NCBI RefSeq assembly: GCF_008830185.1 | Contig: NZ_WAGX01000005.1 | Coordinates: forward strand, 1,054,001-1,118,000 | Direction of reading: 5' to 3' | Length of the DNA stretch: 64,000 nt | Origin: Candidatus Galacturonatibacter soehngenii | GTDB taxonomy: Bacteria > Bacillota > Clostridia > Lachnospirales > Lachnospiraceae | Shown: piece after piece, positions 19,148 to 27,968 of the stretch | How positions within the stretch are numbered: position 1 is the stretch's first letter | Layout: every line of letters starts with the position of its first letter | Made by a program: the position numbers and the translations under genes | Notes under the pieces: model-generated | Seen by the model: only the letters and a program-made list of their open reading frames with translations | The model's database searches: none | What the model was told of the DNA's origin: nothing

Positions 19148-22072
19148 TTATTCAATTGATAGGTTTCCATTTTCTTTCTTTCGATAATTTAGTATAATCA
19201 CAGCCTCCAAAGCAATCAATATTACAGCTAGTAATACATCAATTGCAATTGCTGTCTTCATCCAATTTTGCAAATGCAATCCTGATTGATAGTTTTCATA
19301 AGCCTTACTATTCACGGTTGTGAATAAAATATTATGACTTGCTTTTCTTAGAGAAGTAACTGCTGTTGCACTTTGCGTGTCATCAGGTGTTGCACCATTT
19401 TCACCAGTTGTAGAAAGCATTAAGTCATTTCCTGCACGAATGGCTTTATCTGCATCCATGAATCCATAACCGCCAAAATAATCGGTGATAACAAAACCTC
19501 TAAATCCCCATTCATCTCTAAGAACATTCGTTAGAAGCTCTTTACACCCTCCTGCCCATTGGTTTCCAATGTAGTTAAAGGAGGACATTACTGCACCTGT
19601 TTTTCCAACTTTCACTGCAATTTCAAATGGTTTTAAATAAATTTCTCGAATTGCTTGCTCGTTTGACCAGGTACAAAGTAATGCAAGACGATTTGTTTCT
19701 TGATCATTTAATGCAAAATGTTTGATATATGCATACAACCCTTTACTTGCCGCTCCACTTACTTCATTAGCAGCCATGATACCAGATAATACACCGTCTT
19801 CTGAATAATATTCAAAGTTACGTCCTGCAAAAGCATTTCTATGAATATTCATTGCTGGTCCATACCAACCAGATACTTCAATACCATCTGACTCATTGCC
19901 CATTGCAACTCCACGTTCATACGCAATATCTTTGTTCCAGGTTGCCGCAATCATAACTGCACCAGGAAAAGCCGTTCCGCGGATTGCTGTATTAAAAAAG
20001 CTACTAAATCCTGCTGGACCATCTGCATCTGTTGTAGAAATTTTACCAATCGAAGAAATCTCACTTGTCTGATATCCTCCGTACGTAATTAAGTTCTTCA
20101 TATCATCTATACTTAATTCGTCCAATAACGTATCCCATTTTGGATCATCATAATCCAATCCTCTAAGTTCATGTAATTTAACCCCATTTTTTGCCCCTGT
20201 TGTAGGCATGGTATCTTCTTCGTTATTTTCAATTACGTAAGTTTCTACATTCGTTAAGTTTGCTGCATTTTCGGCACTAATTGAATAATTAGAAGGCGCA
20301 GCAATTGCAATATCGTAATTTTCAAAATTATTTGCTCTGCTAAGATATGTCACATCACCTTCTGCAAAGTCAAATTGGTTGGTTGCTACTACCGCATCAC
20401 TGGTACGCTTATTGCTTTCATTATAGACAATATCCTGATTTACTGTATACGTCTTTTTATCAATAAGTGTATGAGAATCTGACATAATCTTTATATCATA
20501 ATCTCCTGCTTCTAATACATAACAGCCATTTCCATAGGTATCATAAGAAGCCATTTCTTCTTCATTGAAGGTAATAGAAAGAGTCTGGCTTTCACCTGGC
20601 GCAAGTTCATCTGTCTTTGCAAACTCAATCAAATCAACAGCTGATTTTTCAATTCCACCTTCTGTATAAGGTGCTGTATAATATACTTCAATAACATCTT
20701 TTCCAGCTTTATCACCAATATTTTTTACTGTGACATCGAAACTGATATTACCATCAAAATCTCTATTTAATTCACCCATTGTCTGTTCAAACGTGGTATA
20801 GCTTAATCCATATCCAAATGGGTATTGTACAGCTTTTTGATATCCTTCTTCATTATCAAGATAATAGGTTTCAAAGAAGCGATAGCCCACATAGATTCCC
20901 TCGACATAGTTTAAAAAGGTGTAACCTTCGGCATTATCATAGGCAAAAGCACCAAAATTTTGAAAGCTTGGTGTTTCTTTTAAGTCATATACATATGTAT
21001 CAACTAATTTACCAGATGGATTTGTCTCTCCATTTAAAATCGAACCAAGTGCTTTAAATCCAGTTTCTCCAGGTCCTGCCATCCAAAGAACACTTTTGAT
21101 TTCATCGTATTCATCCACCCAACCAAGTTCCATAGGATTTGCGGAGTTAATTACAACACATACCTGCTCAAAATTTTCTGTCACAAGGTCCACAAGGTCT
21201 TTTTCTGTCTTTGATAGTTCAAGATAGGTCTGACCCGCTTCAAAATCTCCTGGATTTCCTTCATACGTTACGGCTGACATATCGGTTGGAAGGTCTGCAC
21301 CTTCACCGCCAACTCTTGTGATTACTACAACAGCATAATCCGAGAAATCTTTTGCATTCGTTATCAAATTGTCTGAATAACTATCTTTTGTAGGCTCTTT
21401 TAATGTCCAGTCTTGTGCCCACATAGACACCTCAGGACGTGTAGCGCTATAATCGGTATAAAAATTGGTTAATTCCGTGTTTAATTCATATCCTGCGCTA
21501 GTTAAACCTTGTAATAAGGTTACGCAAGTCGAAGTATCAACAGAACCTGACCCTGTTCCTCCATAGCAAGGATTGGTAGATGCCCAGCCAAATACATTTA
21601 ATTTCTTTACATCTTGGCTTAATGGAAGCATCCCGTCCGTATTTTTTAATAGTACAGTTCCTTCTTTTCCTATTTGTTCCGTAAGCGCTTTAGAACTTGC
21701 TGCCGCTTCTTCACTTACCCCATCCACTTTATAAAAAGTGAGATTTAAAATACTTTGCATCGGAACAAAACAAACTACATTTACAGTTATCGCAAATACT
21801 AATGTAAGACCTAAAATACTCTGCCATTTTAGCATATAGCGTACTTTATCGCTCTTATTTTTCCAAAGTATTCCTAAAACAATGGTTAACACAAGTAGAA
21901 TAGCAAATGGTATAAAATACGGTAATATTGTCCCAATGGTTGCATAAACATCTGCCATGTTTAACGTTTCATCTTGGCTTAATGTATAAAGTGCAAACCC
22001 AATTCCCCCTGCTATTACTGCAATTACCAAAAGAATGATGAATAGTTTCTTAATCCAACTTTTCTTTTCCAT
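19148..22072 (-). CDS. Membrane-anchored GH3 glycosidase with permuted domain order
   Basis: 974 residues. Membrane helices at about 9-30, 45-70 and 85-105 precede an exported part. The alpha/beta sandwich block (KEGTVLLKNTDGMLPLS..., PCYGGTGSGSVD) and fibronectin-like region (YPFGYGLSYTTFEQT) come first, and the TIM-barrel (DGPAGFSSFF, GRNFEYYSEDG, KHFALNDQETNR, nucleophile Asp near 860 in GFVITDYFGG) comes last: reversed relative to the classical GH3 at 14169. A last helix near 935-960 anchors the C-terminus. Permuted GH3 enzymes are known in rumen Clostridia. Likely acts on outside oligosaccharides. AGGAGG precedes ATG. Confidence 0.92.
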   Translation of the reverse strand: MEKKSWIKKLFIILLVIAVIAGGIGFALYTLSQDETLNMADVYATIGTILPYFIPFAILLVLTIVLGILWKNKSDKVRYMLKWQSILGLTLVFAITVNVVCFVPMQSILNLTFYKVDGVSEEAAASSKALTEQIGKEGTVLLKNTDGMLPLSQDVKKLNVFGWASTNPCYGGTGSGSVDTSTCVTLLQGLTSAGYELNTELTNFYTDYSATRPEVSMWAQDWTLKEPTKDSYSDNLITNAKDFSDYAVVVITRVGGEGADLPTDMSAVTYEGNPGDFEAGQTYLELSKTEKDLVDLVTENFEQVCVVINSANPMELGWVDEYDEIKSVLWMAGPGETGFKALGSILNGETNPSGKLVDTYVYDLKETPSFQNFGAFAYDNAEGYTFLNYVEGIYVGYRFFETYYLDNEEGYQKAVQYPFGYGLSYTTFEQTMGELNRDFDGNISFDVTVKNIGDKAGKDVIEVYYTAPYTEGGIEKSAVDLIEFAKTDELAPGESQTLSITFNEEEMASYDTYGNGCYVLEAGDYDIKIMSDSHTLIDKKTYTVNQDIVYNESNKRTSDAVVATNQFDFAEGDVTYLSRANNFENYDIAIAAPSNYSISAENAANLTNVETYVIENNEEDTMPTTGAKNGVKLHELRGLDYDDPKWDTLLDELSIDDMKNLITYGGYQTSEISSIGKISTTDADGPAGFSSFFNTAIRGTAFPGAVMIAATWNKDIAYERGVAMGNESDGIEVSGWYGPAMNIHRNAFAGRNFEYYSEDGVLSGIMAANEVSGAASKGLYAYIKHFALNDQETNRLALLCTWSNEQAIREIYLKPFEIAVKVGKTGAVMSSFNYIGNQWAGGCKELLTNVLRDEWGFRGFVITDYFGGYGFMDADKAIRAGNDLMLSTTGENGATPDDTQSATAVTSLRKASHNILFTTVNSKAYENYQSGLHLQNWMKTAIAIDVLLAVILIALEAVIILNYRKKENGNLSIE

Positions 22073-22197
22073 ATTATTTCCTCCTAGTATTATATGTAAT
22101 ACTCTCTACAGTAAGATATCATATAATTCTCCTAATATACGCTATATTTCATAAACTGTATCTTTTTTTACACAAGTGGAAGCTTAGCACAAATAAA

Positions 22198-22208
22198 GTG
22201 CACTGTAG
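22198..22208 (+). repeat. Candidate flank repeat of the outer transposon
   Basis: GTGCACTGTAG is found here and again at 26482-26492, with a one-base variant GTGCAACTGTAG at 26469-26480. If the element ends are as proposed, the first and the variant copy sit directly against the two ends. Confidence 0.35.
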
Positions 22209-22220
22209 GGGTGAAATGTA

Positions 22221-22320
22221 AAACGAGATTCCCGTTTTGTAAACGAGTTTCACATTTTGTAATCAACCTTCAAAATTTGTAATCGAAGTTCCACAATTGT
22301 TATGACTTTCCCGTTTTTCT
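22221..22320 (+). repeat. Five tandem degenerate 20-nt repeats at the element's left end
   Basis: Units start at 22221, 22241, 22261, 22281 and about 22300. Units 1 and 2 (AAACGAGATTCCCGTTTTGT and AAACGAGTTTCACATTTTGT) agree at 17 of 20 positions; the others share AA-C-A--TTC and TTTGT. The end sequence at 26442-26465 contains one further inverted copy. Regular spacing by two helical turns suggests repeated transposase-binding sites. Confidence 0.7.
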
Positions 22321-22476
22321 ATTGCTTTTCATGGTATAATCTCTGGTAACAGGATAATTTGGGCGCACAAAAACCGGACGTCACTTTTGGCTTACAAATT
22401 TTGTACTCCGAAATTCACGTCTGCTGGTATCTGTTTTTTTCGTTCCAGCCAGTGGTTTCTTCTTCCGATTATCTTG
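22321..22476. other. 3' flank of the IS30-like transposase
   Basis: No gene visible. Contains GAAATTCACGT (22410-22420), which resembles GAAATTCGTGT on the opposite strand near 26390. This may be a second, inner pair of end sequences. Confidence 0.3.
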
Positions 22477-23754
22477 CTACTTTTTTAAAAGACCCGGCGT
22501 TAAATTGATGCTGTTGGCGTCAACCTCGTGGCATCCTAATTTATCAGCCAGGTCTTTTCCATAATAAAAACAGAATGCTTCATACGGACTTTTCCCATTC
22601 AGTTTCTTTCTTCTATAGGAATTGATATGATCCATCATCCGATTGATTTCTTCCTGCGTCAATTCATCAAAACTTTTTCCCTTTGGCAATACCCTTCTTA
22701 TGAATTCATGCCCTACCTCTATTTCCGCTTTCTGATAGGGGGCACTTGGATTGCAGTAATAGATTCTGGTTCTTTGGAATCCTTTTCCATCTGGACCATA
22801 CTCGATACTCTTGGGATTAGAAAATTCACTTCCGTTGTCTGTCAAAATGATCGGAAACAACTTTCGAAATTCTTGTCCTCCCAGCCAATTATATAGCTCA
22901 TCATAAATATCAATTACTGACTTAGAGGTATTGGAATCTCTTAGGAATGCAAGCATCAAGGACGTTTCTACAAAGAATACCGTAAGCAGAACCTTTCCAC
23001 CTTTGCTTCCTATCACAGAATCCATCTGGGTCACTGCCGTATCAGGATGCTGCTCCAGATACACTTCATAATCATGATAGTTTCTTCCAACTCGACAGCC
23101 TCTGTCTACCTTTAGTTCTGGTTTTTTATAACGTGGACGATACTTTACTTTCCGTGGGAGATCAATGTTCCTCACATCAAACAGACTTCCGTCTATGTAA
23201 TTGTATAAAGTCTTTTCACTGCACATCAGCTCATCCTTATTATTTAAATAAATCTGATGTATGGACTGTCCCTGTTTGATCAGCGGAACTAGAATTTCAT
23301 TTAGTCTGGCAATTTCTCCTTCCGTAGAAAGAATCCCACTTCTTGATTGTGCAATCTTTTTCGATGCCTGACGATGGGCTTCCAATGCGTCATAGATTGT
23401 CTTCGTCAATGTACATTTCTTCACTTCACTGCATCCATTACATACATAGGGCGCTTTAAATCTGCTGGTACACACTTCTTCCTCAAACTGTTCGCAATAC
23501 CTGTTGCACAGACGCTCACACTGTCTGCATGTGGTTACCATTGGATGCTTACATTCGTTGGTTCCACACACTTTTTTTCTCTTACATCCTTTTCGATACT
23601 TGCATACATTATGGGGATAGACTGAATATCCACTCCATTGCTCTACTGCATAGTTGCGAACTTCTTTTGTAATCGTAGTTCTGTCGCGCAAAAGCTCCTT
23701 GCCTATCTCGGTAAAAGTCATATCCTCCTTTAGTCCACTTTCAATCTGTAAACG
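22477..23754 (-). pseudogene. IS30-family transposase, main part, 5' end displaced by IS66
   Basis: About 425 residues: helix-turn-helix (FTEIGKELLRDRTTITKEV), a Cys-rich zinc-like region with over a dozen cysteines (CKYRKGCKRKKVCGTNEC...), and a DDE core with TQMDSVIG, LTDNGSEF and the Glu in KAEIEVGHEF. The gene originally began at ATG 26317: that fragment (MAKFLSYEDRLQ) joins this one in frame at the duplicated TGTAAACG. A frame now continues into the IS66 end as far as 23793, but its N-terminus is not native. Probably inactive unless that hybrid start is used. Confidence 0.85.
23747..23754 (+). repeat. IS66 target duplication, left copy
   Basis: TGTAAACG directly abuts the left IS66 end and is repeated exactly at 26283-26290. 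Eight bp is the normal IS66 duplication length. Confidence 0.92.
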
Positions 23755-23825
23755 GTAACCGTCAAATAACTCTGTGGATATAAAAATCACCAACTTTCTG
23801 ATATGCTAGAAAGTTGGCGATTCTG

Positions 23826-25364
23826 TTAACGACATCGTTTTTGAATGGTTGGATCCCATGGCATGTAATCTTCCAAGAATTCTGGATTTTCTAGAAATGC
23901 ACTGCCAGGTATATCACTTAAAATATATTGGATATATTTGTTTGGATTTAATCCGTTTGCTTTTGCCGTTTCAATTAAGGTATAAATACCAGCGCTTGCC
24001 TCGGCTCCTTTCGGACTTCCTGAAAATAGCCAGTTTTTTCTTCCTATGGTGAAGGGGCGAATACTGTTTTCTGCTAGGTTATTAGAAAGTGCACAATTCC
24101 CATCCAATAGATAATTCATCAATCCCTCTTTTTGGTTGAATGCATAAGTAAAGGCTTGTCCTAACTTTGATTTTGGAAGGATTCCCATAGAAGCAGTTTT
24201 TGCCCATAACCAAAAGGCCTCTAACACAGGTAATTCCTGTTCTAGACGCTGATCCATTCGACCCTTTGCCGAAAGAACCTCTAGTTTCTTTTCGATTTCA
24301 AAGAGTTTGTTGATATATGTGATTGCCTGTGAAGGGACGGTTGCTTCTGGTGATTTCACATCCTTTGGTAGTGCATCTACAAAATATCGGCGAAGATGAG
24401 ACCAACACAGACATCTGGTTATGCCACTTACTTTTTCATAGCCCTTATAAGCATCCGTATGGATAAAGCCCTTAAAATCCTTTAAGAAAACTTCTGGATA
24501 CTTTCCGCTTCTTCCAGGTTGATATTCAAAGATTCGAATCGGATGCTGACTTTCTTTTATGGAACTATACACCCACATATAAGAGTCTGTGGTGTTCTTG
24601 CGACCAGGCTCATTTAATACTTGAACTGGAGTTTCATCCACATGAAGATATGTTTGTTTCAAAAGTTTTTCGTGCAGAAGTTTTGTGATTGGCGAAAGCC
24701 AATCGCGGTAACAAGTAATGATCCAGTTTGACATGGTAGCACGACTTAAATTAACACCAAGTGCTTCCCATTCTTTTTCCTGTCGGTACAGTGGCACTGC
24801 CAGCTCATATTTTTGATGAATCACCCAAGAAACCGTAGACGGCGAAGCATAGGAATGTTGCATAACTGCCGTAGGCATGGGTGATTTTTCCATATAGGGT
24901 TTACCATTTTTTCGGCAACTACGGCACTCAAAGGTTTCGCGGTAATAATCAATCACACGGACTTTCGCTGGAATAAATTCGATTTCTGTACGGACGAATT
25001 CTTCTCCAACAGAATGTAACATATCCCCACAGGTTACACAAAAACGATCTTCCTCTGCAAGAGTACAAAGCTTCTTTTCATGAGGAATATCTTTTAATAA
25101 TTCTTCCCATTGCCCTGGAAATCGTTTACGGCGATACGATTCCACGGTTTTCATATCAGGTTCTATCGCTTCACTATTGGCTTCTTGTTCCGCTTCATCA
25201 AAAATAGACATCTGTCCCTCAATACCAAGAGATAATGTCTGCTCTGATTTGTTACCATATAGTTTGCGGGTCAAGAAATCAACCTTTTCCTGAAGAATAA
25301 GATTTTCTTTTTCTAGCTTGCTGATATGTTTTTCAAGAAGTTGAACCTGGTTTGACGTTTCCAT
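23826..25364 (-). CDS. tnpC: IS66 transposase TnpC
   Basis: 512 residues from ATG 25364 (AAAGGA upstream; a longer frame reaches 25418). N-terminal leucine-zipper-like coil (LEKHISKLEKENLILQEKVDFLTRKLYG), a zinc-binding CVTCG...CRSCRK region, and the DDE domain with THVDETPVQVL-like TYLHVDETPV, HTDAYKGYE and NLAENSIRPF. Catalyses IS66 transposition. Intact. Confidence 0.93.
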   Translation of the reverse strand: METSNQVQLLEKHISKLEKENLILQEKVDFLTRKLYGNKSEQTLSLGIEGQMSIFDEAEQEANSEAIEPDMKTVESYRRKRFPGQWEELLKDIPHEKKLCTLAEEDRFCVTCGDMLHSVGEEFVRTEIEFIPAKVRVIDYYRETFECRSCRKNGKPYMEKSPMPTAVMQHSYASPSTVSWVIHQKYELAVPLYRQEKEWEALGVNLSRATMSNWIITCYRDWLSPITKLLHEKLLKQTYLHVDETPVQVLNEPGRKNTTDSYMWVYSSIKESQHPIRIFEYQPGRSGKYPEVFLKDFKGFIHTDAYKGYEKVSGITRCLCWSHLRRYFVDALPKDVKSPEATVPSQAITYINKLFEIEKKLEVLSAKGRMDQRLEQELPVLEAFWLWAKTASMGILPKSKLGQAFTYAFNQKEGLMNYLLDGNCALSNNLAENSIRPFTIGRKNWLFSGSPKGAEASAGIYTLIETAKANGLNPNKYIQYILSDIPGSAFLENPEFLEDYMPWDPTIQKRCR

Positions 25365-25449
25365 AAATAGCAGTTCCTTTACTTTTTTACTGTGATTATT
25401 ATAGCATAGAAAAGCCAAAAAATCCAGTAAAATCGGGCTTTGTGGCGCA

Positions 25450-25806
25450 TTATATCGCTTGTTTTATATTGATTTTTCGAACTGCTTTTGGTTGATTTAT
25501 GGAAAGTCCTTCTAAAAGCCAACGGAATTCCTGTTGTGATATTTTCTGTATTTCATCCTGATTTCTTGGCCATTGAAAGCTTCCACTTTCAAGGCGTTTG
25601 TATAAAATCACAAACCCATCACCTTCCCAGTAAAGAGCTTTTAGTCTACTGCATTTTCTGCCACAGAATAGAAAAAGACTATTGGAAAAGGGATCTAGAT
25701 GAAAGTTCTGCTGAACCATAGCAGCCAGACCGTCAATGGATTTTCTCATATCAGTATATCCGCAAGCAAGATAAATACTTTCCGCTTTTGAAATATCACC
25801 TAACAT
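25450..25806 (-). CDS. tnpB: IS66 accessory protein TnpB
   Basis: 118 residues of the IS66 Orf2 family: YLACGYTDMRKSIDGLAAMV, LFLFCGRKCSRLKALYWEGDGFVILYKRLE. Starts 7 bp before the tnpA stop, so translation is coupled. Required with TnpA and TnpC for IS66 transposition in studied members; biochemical role unclear. Confidence 0.93.
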   Translation of the reverse strand: MLGDISKAESIYLACGYTDMRKSIDGLAAMVQQNFHLDPFSNSLFLFCGRKCSRLKALYWEGDGFVILYKRLESGSFQWPRNQDEIQKISQQEFRWLLEGLSINQPKAVRKINIKQAI

Positions 25807-26168
25807 AGTTGTTTTACCGCGAGTAACACGGAATGAATCAGCTCGGGTGTAGCGGTGTTGTTTAAACCGATTTCCATGCCATTTAGTGAAATCATCACAT
25901 CGGCAGATATTTGCTTGTCTGGTACTGGTATTCTTGCAAATATAGCATTTTCATCAGATACTTCTTGCACTTTTATTTCTGTATTGAGTGTAGGCAGTTG
26001 TTCTAGTGACTTTAAACGAATTTTTTTCAACCAGTAATAATAAGTACCTTCCAGAATTCCATTCTGATTGCACCATTGTCTGGTGGAAAGTGCACTGGCA
26101 TTTCGTTCTTGAATAATGGATGCCCACTTTTGTAAGCTATAATGATTTTTTACTTCTTGTGTTGTCAA
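25800..26168 (-). CDS. tnpA: IS66 accessory protein TnpA
   Basis: 122 residues with a helix-turn-helix-like N-terminus (WASIIQERNASALSTRQWCNQNGILEGTYYYWLKKIR) typical of IS66 Orf1. I place the start at TTG 26168, where AAGGAGG lies 7 nt upstream; the frame is open to 26231 but without a site. First gene of the IS66 operon. Confidence 0.85.
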   Translation of the reverse strand: MTTQEVKNHYSLQKWASIIQERNASALSTRQWCNQNGILEGTYYYWLKKIRLKSLEQLPTLNTEIKVQEVSDENAIFARIPVPDKQISADVMISLNGMEIGLNNTATPELIHSVLLAVKQLC

Positions 26169-26282
26169 TTTAAAACCTCCTTGAAGTATTTTGAGATGGC
26201 TCAAAACACTGTATATAGTAATTTGAGTCATTTTCTCATAAAACAGGAGGTATTTAAATCCACGATGTTATTTGACGGTTAC

Positions 26283-26317
26283 TGTAAACGATCTTCATAT
26301 GATAAAAACTTAGCCAT
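26283..26317 (-). pseudogene. Displaced 5' fragment of the IS30-family transposase
   Basis: ATG 26317 follows AAAGGAG by 5 nt and encodes MAKFLSYEDRL before the IS66 right end. Removing IS66 and one TGTAAACG copy restores an uninterrupted transposase N-terminus. The copy at 26283-26290 is the right target duplication. Confidence 0.85.
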
Positions 26318-26348
26318 AGTGTCTCCTTTCCCACTGGCTAAGTTCAAT

Positions 26349-26386
26349 ATATCACAAAAGGCAGGGACTGCGCCCTGCCTTTTTGT
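26349..26386 (+). terminator. Hairpin near the right end of the IS30-like element
   Basis: AAGGCAGGG and CCCTGCCTT form a GC-rich stem followed by TTTTTG on the plus strand. It may shield the transposase from outside transcription. Confidence 0.55.
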
Positions 26387-26492
26387 AACACGAATTTCTC
26401 TATGCTATTTTCAAATATTTGTACCTATCTTTCCCTTTCACACGGGAATGTTATTTTACAATTGAGGAGTGCAACTGTAGGGTGCACTGTAG

Positions 26493-26992
26493 CTCATCGG
26501 TTAAACGAAAAGTTTTATCTAATTGTCAGGAAGCAAAGTACTAGGTACAAAGAACAGCGTTAACTATTCAAAGTAAATCATAAATGCCCTCAAATATGGG
26601 TTAACAAATGCTCCTACTTAGAATACAATAATAAAATCAAGTCTTAAAAGCGTATATCCTATGGTATACAAAACTTTAAACGATTTCGAATAAGAATTTT
26701 ACATAGCATGAACCTAAATAACAATAACTGACACGAGGTTTCTTTGCCGTACCAAGAAATATAAAATTAAAGATAAACATAAAAATAGCCTAAAATCAGT
26801 TATAGGAGCTATTCGAAGAATCAAATCCCAACTATTGACATAGAGACTAATAAAAAGGCCTCCTGGTCTTTAATATCATAGAAGACCTTATAAAACTCTA
26901 TTTACAGAAAAAATGTTTTTCTCTTGAAGAAAAAAGGATAGCTTCTCTTATTTCATATGATTTTTCTAAAAAACATACTTAAATAAGATAAA
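26493..26992. other. Gene-free stretch beside the transposon nest
   Basis: Five hundred bases with frequent stops in all frames, no ribosome binding site plus open frame and no convincing terminator. It separates the nest from an orphan LytTR regulator and could be the scar of a deleted gene, but I recognise no remnant. Confidence 0.4.
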
Positions 26993-27721
26993 TTATCCAT
27001 CAATCTCGTCTTTTATTAACCTTCTGTAAGACTCTCCAAAGCATTTTCGGCGTTCTTCACTAATTGGTAATTGTAATCCGTTTATAATAGTTACCTTTGT
27101 TTTTGAGCAAGATTTAATCCAATGATAGTTAACAAGATATGATTGATGTATTCTTAAAAAGGGAATTTTGCCTGTTTGTAATCGTTGTTCAACTACATTT
27201 AATTTTTCATTAAAAATCTCTACCTCACCATTTTTCATATATGCTCGTATTTGTCGTCCCCTACTCTCAAAATACATAATTTCACTACATAGTACCTTAT
27301 ATTTTTCATTCTTGTATTGAAATGTAAAATATATTTTTTTATTGGATATTTTCTGATATGCTAAAAGAAATATTTTTGAAAAATCATCAAAATTAATTGG
27401 CTTTTTAATAAAATCAAAAATATCTAAGCGAAATAATTTTATCAAATGTCTCATATAACTAGATACATAAATTATCAACAAATATTCATCTATTTTTCTT
27501 ATGTTCCTGGCTAGGGTTATACCAGCTTCACCTTTCATATAAACATCCAAATATAACAAATCGTACTGCTCTTTTTTTAATATAGCCTTTTCCAGCGATT
27601 TTCCACTATAAAATATGTCTATTTCCATTGGTATGTACATTGCTTCACTTAATTCTAAAAGAAATTTTTCAATTTGATTTACAGTTGTGTACTCATCATA
27701 ACAAACAGCAATCTTTATCAT
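26993..27721 (-). CDS. LytTR-family response regulator without adjacent kinase
   Basis: 242 residues. Receiver domain with phospho-acceptor in YDLLYLDVYM and the switch region FIKKPINFDDF; C-terminal LytTR domain (SEIMYFESRGRQIRAYMKNGEVEIF, FLRIHQSYLVNYHWIKS, LPISEERRK). The usual acidic pair after the first strand is weaker here (CYDEYT). GGGGG lies 7 nt before ATG. It is the last gene before the transposon nest, on the same strand as the peptide cluster, and may regulate it. No histidine kinase gene is next to it. Confidence 0.85.
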   Translation of the reverse strand: MIKIAVCYDEYTTVNQIEKFLLELSEAMYIPMEIDIFYSGKSLEKAILKKEQYDLLYLDVYMKGEAGITLARNIRKIDEYLLIIYVSSYMRHLIKLFRLDIFDFIKKPINFDDFSKIFLLAYQKISNKKIYFTFQYKNEKYKVLCSEIMYFESRGRQIRAYMKNGEVEIFNEKLNVVEQRLQTGKIPFLRIHQSYLVNYHWIKSCSKTKVTIINGLQLPISEERRKCFGESYRRLIKDEIDG

Positions 27722-27968
27722 TAGGATACCCCCTTTATCCTGTACTTTATAATCCCCAAAATATTTTTAAATAAATTATTTTGCTTATATATAACAATTC
27801 AACAAATACCAATAAATACAATTCTTCTATATATTATACCAAAAAACTAACACTAACTATTAAGTTGGTATATTACTTCTTGAAGATACAAAAGAGTTTT
27901 ATCTATATTAACATACATTAGAATGTCATGTTGCAATAGTAAAGTTTGAAAGATAGTTAAGAATTTTC

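Larger units (their letters stand above)
23755..26282 (-). mobile_element. Complete IS66-family insertion sequence
   Basis: 2,528 bp with terminal inverted repeats that begin GTAACCGTCAAATAAC at both ends (16 of 16 identical, then GTGGAT shared). It carries tnpA, tnpB and tnpC in order and is bounded by the exact 8-bp duplication TGTAAACG. All three genes are open, so it looks recently inserted and possibly active. Confidence 0.93.
22209..26468 (-). mobile_element. IS30-like element with complex left end, interrupted by IS66
   Basis: Matching inverted ends are visible: 22212-22235 and the reverse complement of 26442-26465 agree at 19 of 24 positions, sharing TGTAAAA and ATTCCCGT. Between them lie the IS30-family transposase, the 20-nt repeat array and an intact IS66. 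Without the IS66 and its duplication the element would be about 1.7 kb. Outer boundaries are inferred from the ends and flank repeats, so they may be off by several bases. Confidence 0.5.

Noticed and set aside
22221-22320. Tandem 20-nt repeats taken as a CRISPR array
   Set aside because: The units touch each other without spacers and are degenerate; no cas gene is near. They fit transposon end sites better.
22477-23793. Accepting the 438-aa transposase frame as a native full-length gene
   Set aside because: Its first 13 residues are coded by the IS66 end; the native start is at 26317.
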